13,844 nt of DNA from SIAJ01 sp036266155. Its GTDB lineage: Bacteria > Planctomycetota > Planctomycetia > Gemmatales > Gemmataceae. This document shows, one piece after another, positions 7,787 through 13,844 of the stretch; the stretch's first letter is position 1; each line of letters opens with the position of its first letter. A program made the position numbers and the translations under genes. The notes under the pieces are model-generated. The model did no database searches, had not been told where the DNA came from, and worked only from the letters and a program-made list of their open reading frames with translations. The stretch lies in NCBI GenBank assembly GCA_036266155.1, contig DATANR010000362.1:1-13844 (forward strand), read 5' to 3'.

Positions 7787-8744
7787 TCGTCGAACTCGCC
7801 CAAGCCGTCGCCATCAAGGCCGGCCTCTACCGCACCGGTTCGTTCAAGAAGGACCCATGGGCCGAGCAATTGATCCGCGAACAGCGCATCGAATCCGGAC
7901 TCGTCGGCATCCTCTGCACCCTGGAAACCTGCTCCTCGTTCGCACTCGTGCCCGGCGACGGCCATCCGCGCTTCATCGCGAAGCCACGCACCCAGCGCGT
8001 GCTCTACTACTACTTCCTCGATCCGCAACACTCCCAAGGACATCCTGGGGTTCCTCGGCCGCAAGTGGGATCGCCGCTTCGACGGCGACGCGCAGACCGA
8101 GGTGAGAACCGACCGGCTGCTCGGCACATGCATCAAGCATCGGGTGACCAAAAACTGGCTGAAAATGTACGACAAGTTCGGCCGCATTCTCCGGGTGGAA
8201 ACCGTCATCAACCGCCCCAAGGAATTCTTCGTGCATCGCACCCGCTTCCACCGATGGCACGTCGTCGCCTGGCTATTTACCGATGAACAAAGACACGGGC
8301 AGCCTGATCCACTACCAAGAGCAAGCTCTGGCTTGCAACCGCCGCTAACTCAATGCCTTGGCAGTCGTCGACCATCCGGCCCCGGCGTACCAGCAGTTGC
8401 GTCAACTCACCGAATCGAAGACGGTGGCGGGTCGGAACTCGGCGGGCATCAATCCGGCCCGGTGTGACGATTTCCGCCTGTTCGCCACCGTCTTGGATGG
8501 CGACCACATCGCGCGCGGGTTCCGGAACAAAGACATCCGCGCCGCGTTGTTCGGTTCCGACGCCGAGTCGCACCGGCGTCGGAGCGCGGAAGTTGCGCGC
8601 TTGGTCAAGCACTTGCACGCGCGGAACCTTGAGGCGAAAATCCCGCGGCCGCGGCGCTGGCGCGTCACGGACAACAGCTGTCATCTCCTCAGACTGGCCG
8701 TGCAACTCTATCGCCAGAGTTGGCCAGAACTCCTGCCGGCTTAA
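7787..8744 (+). pseudogene. Decayed copy of a multi-copy planctomycete protein family
   Basis: Three pieces of one protein lie in three successive plus frames. Piece one (about 7787-8029) reads SFKKDPWAEQLIREQR, ILCTLETCSSFALV and RVLYYYFLDPQ. Piece two (about 8030-8275) reads KDILGFLGRKWDRRF, then CIKHRVTKNWLKMYDKFG and ILRVETVINRPKEF. Piece three (about 8283-8744) has an in-frame TAA at 8346, then NALAVVDHPAPAYQQ, GFRNKDIRAALFG and RRWRVTDNSCHLL. From memory this order matches an uncharacterised family of roughly 400-500 residues that occurs in many copies per planctomycete genome, which suggests mobility. That is recall, not a search. The N-terminus is missing, a stretch of perhaps 150 residues seems deleted between pieces one and two, and there is a frameshift near 8275. 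It separates the minus-strand pair from the giant plus-strand gene, so it may be the scar of an insertion. Confidence 0.75.
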
Positions 8745-9090
8745 TGCCTGCAACTTCTCCGCATTTTGCATAGAAGTTCAGAGGCAACAAACTAATGCCT
8801 CGGTGTCGAGATACCACTCGATGTCGACTTGACCGATTCTCGTTGCGGCCCTCGTAATGGCGGAATAGGTCGATCTTATCGCAGGGTCGCCAAGCAAACT
8901 GCCGCCTCTGCGACATCGACCATACTGCACCGACAACTCTTCCAGTCCCTCGTGTCAATTGAGAACCGCGAAAGTTTGGCGTTTCCCATCCTCATTGGCT
9001 GCGCTGCATGCCCGTTTCGTATACTTGCACCGAAAGGTGTTGGAACCGACCTCTCAACTGGACCGCAGGGAATTGACTGGAGCGCAGTTC
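8745..9090 (+). other. 346-base gap without a supported gene
   Basis: This stretch separates the pseudogene from the best start of the giant gene. It holds a 7-base inverted repeat AACTTCT/AGAAGTT (8752-8758 and 8772-8778) with a 13-base loop and no following T-run. From 8959 (TTG) the frame of the giant gene is already open and looks partly protein-like (FVYLHRKVLEP). The gene may therefore begin earlier than 9091, or an older N-terminus may have been lost. I see no convincing promoter. Confidence 0.4.
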
Positions 9091-12000
9091 ATGCGGCACG
9101 AACAGGCAGAGCGTCTCAGCACACATGAAGTTACGTCGCTGAACACTCGCATCGAGTACTGCGGTTACATGGCCCTCGTCTGCAGCTTCGATGACTCGGC
9201 ATGGATTCGGATGGGCCGGACTTCCGACACTTGGGTTCGCGAACAGTTTGCAACGGCTTGCCAGGATTACCGCGGGTTGATCGAAAACCATCGACAAACA
9301 TGGTGTCGAACAAATGGGAATGACCCGGAGAAAGACCATCAGTTCAAGCCATATCTCTATAATCCAGCTTGCTTTTTGACGTTTGGGCACACCGACAGTG
9401 TGGGTTTAGTCCTCATCGACGATATTGATGCGATGATGGATATGACGGCGGCTCCCCGGTCGCCTGTAGAGCAGATTCAGCTCGCATATTGCCCGACAGT
9501 TCAATCACTGGGCCTGCGGAACAACCCTTACTTTCGAGAACCAGCAGAATTGTTTACCGGATCTGCCCAGCAAATCTTGGGCTGCCCGGGGCGCTTTCTT
9601 CCTGACACGCACTCCGTTCAGCAGAAGGCGCCACTATTCATGTCTACCCGATTGAAGCTGAACGGAATCGGAATGCTTGGCGAAGGATTACTCATCCAGG
9701 CCGCCGCGTATCGAGCAATCGCTACCCGGATAACGGAAACAATACATACGCTGCGTTCCGCAGCCGGTTGCGCTGCTCCAGGCGGAGTCTCTCTGTACTC
9801 CGAGGCTGATCTTTCGCCCGACCATCTTTGGATCGTGTTTCTCGATCCTCAAGGCGCTGAGGAACTGTCCATTTGGATGTTCTGTCGAAACTACTCAGTC
9901 GGTGTCGCGCTGCTGACCGCGCTAAGATGCCTGACTTTTGAAGATGCGCTGAGCAAAGATGATCTGGCAAGGACGATGCTGGAAAAGGCTGGTACCCACG
10001 CCGCCATTGCAGCGGGATGTGCCGATCCTCCGTTTAGAACCAGTGCTTCATTGTCCGAATTGATGGACAATCACTTGCTCAGCAAGACGTACACCACCCT
10101 CGGCGTTTCCTACGAAGCATTCGGCGACCCGGACCTAGCAATTTGTAACGGGTACCTCCTTGCATATCCGACACTCGACATAAACCCAGGCCACCTGTCT
10201 GATGCCGAAGAACGGGCTCTTGCCCCGCTTCAGCAGAAGGGCACCGACAACTCGGATCCGTCAGCCAATCGTGTTCAACTAGCACAAAGCGCCTCGGACA
10301 TCCACCGTTTCCTTGTTGGCCGACACGACTATCTCTTTGAGTTGAGCACAACGTCCGCTGATAGCCCAATCTTTGGATTGCCGGTCGCAATATTCTTTCG
10401 ACTAATGCGCGCGTTGTACGGTGCCTTTGAATGTCCGACCTCCGCAGGGCGCAAGGAAACGGGCCTGCTGGACATTTCAACCGCTGTAGTTGTGCCATTT
10501 CCAAAGATTACATGCGCTGGAATCGTAGACGCAATTCTCAAGAAGCCCGGCAGCCGACACAAGTCCATAATGCCGCTGCTTGATCACCTGCGTCAGTCTA
10601 TCTTCGGCGCTGCCCCCATTAACAGCTCTCGCGCTCTGATCGACATCGAAAGTCAACTTCCAAAACAACTTCGTGTCCTTTCTTTGCCATCATCGCTTCG
10701 ACGTACAATCCGATATTTTTATCAAGACTTTGCGCGATGCCTATCCGACCCATTCTTATTCGAAGGCGCTCTGGATCTGTTTGACACGTTCTATTCTCTC
10801 CACCACCTGCTCTGCCACGTGCTGCCTCAATATGCAAACGAAGGAGTCCACGCGACGGGACGCGGATTAATGACTTCGGATGACCTCAAGCAACTCGAAG
10901 ATCTTCTCCGCGCGATTCACAATGCCGTGTCTCATCGAGTCGCGTTTTCGCAACCACATTGGGAAACGCGCGATGAAGCTGTCGATTTTCGCGGCGGATT
11001 GAACCGCCTGGTCGCCGCGGCCGATGTCCCATTGAAGTGTGGAATAGGCGTTCTCCGCCGCCTTCTAGCGAAAATCGAAGGCAGGGTGACCGGTGATGGA
11101 ATTGTCAGCCAGGACAGGAATCGTGTGGGAGCTGTCACGCAGGTTACTTTTAATCCAAACCCCGTCGTGTCCTATTTGGAAGCCGCGGAACAACATGGAA
11201 TCTGGCTTGCCCATATCGATATGGATGTGGCTCACATTGTGAATCCCTTTGAATACCCAATGTACATCCACGAGGTAAGCCACCTGATTCTACGCAGCAT
11301 TCCGACGTGGGCACGCTGGCTCAGAATTGCATCGGAAATGGCGTCGGTCGGCTCCCCGACAGGGTCATCTGCTCAAAGGGAACTAAAGTATGCGACCGTA
11401 AACCTTGAAGAAACTGCGGTCGAGATGCTGACTTATCTTTTCATCTTCTCCCCTTCAATAGAATCGTTTCGTAAGTATTCGGTTGTCCGATTTAACTCCC
11501 ACCCCGCAGTCGCCGGTATCACTCCGAAGGATGCCCTCGTCCGATTTGGGGAGCTACTGGTTCGGCTTTTCTTTGTTACTGATCCGTTTGTTCACGCAGG
11601 AGAGCGCCAAAAAAAAGAGGGGATTGCCAGCGCCGACTGGGCGTCACTGCCGCTCGAAAAAGTGGCGTACTCGCCCTCACCTAATGTGGCATATGCGGCC
11701 TTTCAAAAAATGGTCGCCGACGTTGGACCATTGTTCCGCGAGTCTGCGGTATGTGACACCGCTCAATTTGACTTCTATCTCAAAAACGTATTTGACGATA
11801 TGTTTCCCAGATACCGAAGAAGCGTGGGAAGAATGTGGAGGTACGTACTCCAGGTCTACCAGCAAGCGACGAAAACTGAACAATCGTTTCCTTGGTTTCC
11901 GGCATCCGACTCGCTTGCGCAGAGAGACAGAGTAGGTGCGGCGATCCAAGCCGCCGTAGCCGCAGGCGTCCCATTCATTCGAGCCCAATTCCGCGCAGAA

Positions 12001-12369
12001 TCCACGGGCCTTGGTGAAGCAAATCCTTTGACTGAACACCTGGATGAGTTCTTCGTCGCCAATCGCCTCCTGCAGACCTACCTTGATTATACGCTGTCTA
12101 AACTAGTATTAAGTCATCAAATTCACACCACCCGGCCCCTGCCCTCTGGGCGAATTAGTCTCGATCCCACAACGCCGTGGAATAGCGTCCTCTTAGACCC
12201 ACTCCGGCCCGGAGTTTTATGTATCGATCCAAATGAACGAGAAGAAAAACTGCGCCGTCAAATCGCAGTGATTAAGACACTGTGGGACCAGTCAACACAT
12301 CTGCGTGCCCGCAGGTTCTTGCAAATGCTCAAGCACATGGAATTGCAACGGGCTTCTAGTAATCACTAG
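9091..12369 (+). CDS. Giant orphan protein (1092 aa) with HEXXH metallopeptidase-like motif
   Basis: I do not recognise the full-length protein. Its clearest signal is HEVSH at 727-731, in the context EYPMYIHEVSHLILRS, followed by NLEETAVEM at 771-779. An HEXXH helix plus a second helix with Glu residues 43-47 positions later is the layout of gluzincin zinc metallopeptidases, so a peptidase or derived fold is plausible for about 690-830. The N-terminal third has an alpha/beta look: ACFLTFGHTDSVGLVLIDDI (94-113) and LWIVFLDPQGAEELS (246-260). The middle (about 440-660) is mostly helical. No signal peptide or clear membrane segment is seen, so it is probably cytoplasmic. Start ATG 9091 has GGAG 8 bases upstream; TTG 8959 would add 44 residues. 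Its GC content is visibly lower than that of the 1-4746 operon. It converges on the minus-strand nitrilase gene, and a 10-base repeat covers its stop codon. Confidence 0.8.
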   Translation: MRHEQAERLSTHEVTSLNTRIEYCGYMALVCSFDDSAWIRMGRTSDTWVREQFATACQDYRGLIENHRQTWCRTNGNDPEKDHQFKPYLYNPACFLTFGHTDSVGLVLIDDIDAMMDMTAAPRSPVEQIQLAYCPTVQSLGLRNNPYFREPAELFTGSAQQILGCPGRFLPDTHSVQQKAPLFMSTRLKLNGIGMLGEGLLIQAAAYRAIATRITETIHTLRSAAGCAAPGGVSLYSEADLSPDHLWIVFLDPQGAEELSIWMFCRNYSVGVALLTALRCLTFEDALSKDDLARTMLEKAGTHAAIAAGCADPPFRTSASLSELMDNHLLSKTYTTLGVSYEAFGDPDLAICNGYLLAYPTLDINPGHLSDAEERALAPLQQKGTDNSDPSANRVQLAQSASDIHRFLVGRHDYLFELSTTSADSPIFGLPVAIFFRLMRALYGAFECPTSAGRKETGLLDISTAVVVPFPKITCAGIVDAILKKPGSRHKSIMPLLDHLRQSIFGAAPINSSRALIDIESQLPKQLRVLSLPSSLRRTIRYFYQDFARCLSDPFLFEGALDLFDTFYSLHHLLCHVLPQYANEGVHATGRGLMTSDDLKQLEDLLRAIHNAVSHRVAFSQPHWETRDEAVDFRGGLNRLVAAADVPLKCGIGVLRRLLAKIEGRVTGDGIVSQDRNRVGAVTQVTFNPNPVVSYLEAAEQHGIWLAHIDMDVAHIVNPFEYPMYIHEVSHLILRSIPTWARWLRIASEMASVGSPTGSSAQRELKYATVNLEETAVEMLTYLFIFSPSIESFRKYSVVRFNSHPAVAGITPKDALVRFGELLVRLFFVTDPFVHAGERQKKEGIASADWASLPLEKVAYSPSPNVAYAAFQKMVADVGPLFRESAVCDTAQFDFYLKNVFDDMFPRYRRSVGRMWRYVLQVYQQATKTEQSFPWFPASDSLAQRDRVGAAIQAAVAAGVPFIRAQFRAESTGLGEANPLTEHLDEFFVANRLLQTYLDYTLSKLVLSHQIHTTRPLPSGRISLDPTTPWNSVLLDPLRPGVLCIDPNEREEKLRRQIAVIKTLWDQSTHLRARRFLQMLKHMELQRASSNH

Positions 12370-12379
12370 TAATCACTAG
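12356..12379. repeat. Tandem 10-base repeat over a stop codon
   Basis: CTAGTAATCA occurs twice in direct tandem (12356-12365 and 12366-12375) and is followed by a third CTAG. It spans the TAG stop of the giant gene. A single copy would give the same C-terminus, so the duplication does not change the protein. It could be replication slippage or a footprint left by an excised element. Confidence 0.8.
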
Positions 12380-12442
12380 AGCCCGTGGGTTGGAGAGTCG
12401 AACAAACGCGGTTAAGATAATCAAACAGTTTCACACGACATC

Positions 12443-12464
12443 GCTCACAAAAAGTGAGTCTTTT
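12443..12464 (+). terminator. Weak candidate terminator after the giant gene
   Basis: GCTCAC, an AAAAA loop and GTGAGT form a hairpin of five Watson-Crick pairs plus one G-U pair, followed by CTTTT. It lies about 75 bases after the stop of the giant gene and before the convergent gene ends. The stem is short and the T-run brief, so this is only a candidate. Confidence 0.25.
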
Positions 12465-12522
12465 CGCAAGTTCATCGAACTTCATTTTCATGTATTAATT
12501 GACGACATCATGGACAGTTTCG

Positions 12523-13833
12523 TCAAGGCCATCTGCGCTGAAAAACGCCGGGTCGACGCATTAGCTTTCCATAATATAGTCCCTGATCTAATGAGTGACG
12601 AGCAGTGTGCAGCTCGCCAAGATCGAGGTCGACTAAGGCAACAGTTTCGACTCCCTTCGCAGCGTCAGCAAGCACTTGCCGCGCTCCGGCAGCTCGAAGA
12701 GGGCCAAATACGCCACTACCGCCATACTCGGCCACGTTGCACATCAAGACAAATTGATAGAATCTGTGCGCGTCAGCAATACAGCAAGACCGATAGAGTT
12801 CACCAAATGGATTGTGTGCCACAACAACCGTTAGGTCGAGGGGCATATCGCGCCGATTCAAGTTTAAACTCCACATCAAGTCGAAGTGGCTATAGTCGTA
12901 GCAAATGAGTACACCGATTCCTCTTCCTCCGGCACCGACAAGGCGCAATAACTCCTCGCCTCTTCGCATAGGCATTCTCTCATCGACATTGTTCCGATGT
13001 GCATCATACTGCGATCGCGTGATTTTTCTGTACCAGCTTGTTGGATGTCCCGGACATATCACCGCATACTCGTTCGCGTTTGACTCCTCCTCGCCCTCTG
13101 GATAGTCGACGCCGGCAATTACCATCGCCCCAACTCGGTCGCTAAAACCTTGCAAGGTACCGAGAAATGAACGAGGCACGAAGACTTCCGGAAAGACGAG
13201 AAGGTCTAACAATCTCCCACTCTTGTTCGGGCCGATCCTTCTGCACCTAGCTTCCAGTTCCATGAGTTTTACAGAAAGTAAGTATTTGAAGGAGCTGCAT
13301 GAGGAGTGCTGACGAATTCGATACTTCGTTTCGATGTACGCTTGCCGCCCAATATGATCGAGCTGGGCGAAGGCGACTCTGGGCTTATCGAAGTTCCAGT
13401 CGATAGGCACCTCGCGCACTCGATCAAAAAACGGAACTCCGACCTTTCGATCCAACGTATGCATGTAGTGTTCAGACGGAACGAGGGCAGTGTAAATGCA
13501 ACAACGCTCTTGCTGGATCTTCGGTGCACCGAACCCATGTTCCGAGAATTCACTTCGGATGACACGAAGTTCGCCGAGATCGAGTTCAATGTCGACTTCG
13601 AATTCGCCGGGACCGCGGGCCCCGAAGACCTGACCGCCTGCGCTGAGTTGAGCATTCTTCTCGCGGCCAATTCTACGAAACGGAGCAAAAACACCTGATC
13701 CCCCTAGTTCTACTGTATGTCGTCTTGACGGCGCAGAAGTCCGTCGGCCACAATCGCTTCCATCGATGTTTTCTCCACGGAAGGAGCGGCCATGGATGGG
13801 CGTTTCGATCCTCGTCTGCGGGAGATCTTGCAT
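12523..13833 (-). CDS. Carbon-nitrogen hydrolase with duplicated C-terminal segment, likely 5'-truncated
   Basis: Residues about 150-430 are a complete nitrilase-type domain. It starts at PRVAFAQLDH and has Glu216 in LLVFPEVF, Lys270 in SWYRKITRSQYD, Cys311 in GVLICYDYS and EYGGSGVFGP (369-378), ending with VDLDLGELH. Substrate and partner are unknown. Residues 42-106 repeat the end of the same domain: ELGGSGVFAPF and IELDLGELRVIRSEF match 369-379 and the region around 401-415. The ORF thus carries the tail of one hydrolase domain in frame with a whole second one. Before residue 43 (about 13707) the sequence no longer resembles such a domain (GRRTSAPSRRHT), and the frame stays open to the window edge with no ribosome site. 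A plus-strand gene starts at 13792. The likely reading is a tandem double-hydrolase gene cut near 13707. ATG 13464 (MHTLDRKVG) could give a 313-residue protein with one intact domain. Confidence 0.7.
   Translation of the reverse strand: MQDLPQTRIETPIHGRSFRGENIDGSDCGRRTSAPSRRHTVELGGSGVFAPFRRIGREKNAQLSAGGQVFGARGPGEFEVDIELDLGELRVIRSEFSEHGFGAPKIQQERCCIYTALVPSEHYMHTLDRKVGVPFFDRVREVPIDWNFDKPRVAFAQLDHIGRQAYIETKYRIRQHSSCSSFKYLLSVKLMELEARCRRIGPNKSGRLLDLLVFPEVFVPRSFLGTLQGFSDRVGAMVIAGVDYPEGEEESNANEYAVICPGHPTSWYRKITRSQYDAHRNNVDERMPMRRGEELLRLVGAGGRGIGVLICYDYSHFDLMWSLNLNRRDMPLDLTVVVAHNPFGELYRSCCIADAHRFYQFVLMCNVAEYGGSGVFGPLRAAGARQVLADAAKGVETVALVDLDLGELHTARHSLDQGLYYGKLMRRPGVFQRRWP
13725..13754 (+). promoter_or_regulatory. 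Possible promoter for the right-edge gene
   Basis: TTGACG (13725-13730) is followed after 18 bases by CACAAT (13749-13754), a four-of-six match to TATAAT. A start site near 13761 would leave a leader of about 30 bases before the ATG at 13792. This rests on consensus matching alone. Confidence 0.25.
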
Positions 13834-13844
13834 CAGGCCGAACT
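13792..13844 (+). CDS. Start of a gene running off the right edge
   Basis: An ATG at 13792 opens a frame that is still open at the window end. It reads MDGRFDPRLREILHQAE, a charged helical start that looks like a genuine protein N-terminus. A strong GGAAGGAG (13779-13786) lies 5 bases before the ATG. Only 17 residues are visible, so no function can be given. It is divergent from the truncated hydrolase gene, and its leader replaces that gene's expected 5' part. Confidence 0.5.
   Translation, partial: MDGRFDPRLREILHQAE

Noticed and set aside
7635..7817. N-terminal extension of the 518-residue hydrolase protein
   Set aside because: The extra 61 residues are low-complexity and enter pseudogene sequence, so they are unlikely to be native. 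ATG 7634 is preferred.
7687..8241. 184-codon minus ORF
   Set aside because: It is antisense to the pseudogene, whose plus-strand pieces match a coherent protein family across frame changes.
8752..8778. Inverted repeat AACTTCT/AGAAGTT as a terminator or transposon end
   Set aside because: The stem is only 7 bases with a 13-base loop, no T-run follows, and no matching copy was seen at the other end of the pseudogene.
8829..9128. 99-codon plus ORF before the giant gene
   Set aside because: It overlaps the giant gene in another frame, has no ribosome site and no recognisable motif.
12390..12908. 172-codon plus ORF opposite the hydrolase gene
   Set aside because: TTG start with no ribosome site, and most of it is antisense to a hydrolase domain with clear motifs. 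Only the first 45-70 residues look protein-like, so it is kept as a minor finding rather than a gene.
9091..13833. A defence reverse transcriptase of the RT-nitrilase type
   Set aside because: I looked for the reverse-transcriptase YxDD motif and its surrounding blocks because nitrilase domains occur in DRT proteins. None is present in the giant or in either hydrolase protein.
1..13844. CRISPR arrays, tRNA or rRNA genes, intact insertion sequences
   Set aside because: No regularly spaced repeats, no tRNA-like cloverleaf signals, no rRNA signature and no intact transposase with terminal inverted repeats were seen by eye.

Overview
The window looks like an accessory region from a GC-rich bacterium, most likely a planctomycete. 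This is inferred from a degraded copy of a protein family I remember as multi-copy in Gemmata-like planctomycetes, and from a conjugation-type ATPase followed by a replication-relaxation protein. No rRNA, tRNA or CRISPR array is visible, and no phylogenetic marker proves the host.

Left part (1-4746, plus strand, visibly GC-rich): a tightly packed operon. It holds an E1-like ThiF protein whose frame runs on into a membrane-anchored segment, a TraG/HerA-type ATPase (1818-3704, overlapping the previous gene by 8 bases) and a replication-relaxation family protein (3718-4746, Shine-Dalgarno overlapping the upstream stop). This resembles a fragment of an integrated plasmid or conjugative element. 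No relaxase, ubiquitin-like protein, E2 or JAB peptidase is in the window. The first 223 bases hold only broken coding-like sequence.

Middle (4978-7634, minus strand): an unrecognised protein with two winged-helix-like segments, and a protein that joins an unknown N-terminal region to a nitrilase-type carbon-nitrogen hydrolase domain with an intact Glu-Lys-Cys triad. Next (about 7787-8744, plus strand) lies a decayed gene in three reading frames with an apparent internal deletion.

Right part (9091-13844, lower GC): a 1092-residue orphan protein on the plus strand with an HEVSH zinc-peptidase-like motif. Converging on it is a second carbon-nitrogen hydrolase gene on the minus strand, with an intact triad and an extra copy of the domain's C-terminal end at its N-terminus. 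That gene seems cut off near 13707, where another plus-strand gene begins at 13792.

The most interesting possibility is that the two nitrilase-like proteins, the HEXXH giant and perhaps the winged-helix protein form an undescribed effector or conflict-type system. This is an inference from co-location and intact active sites; nothing in the sequence proves that they work together.
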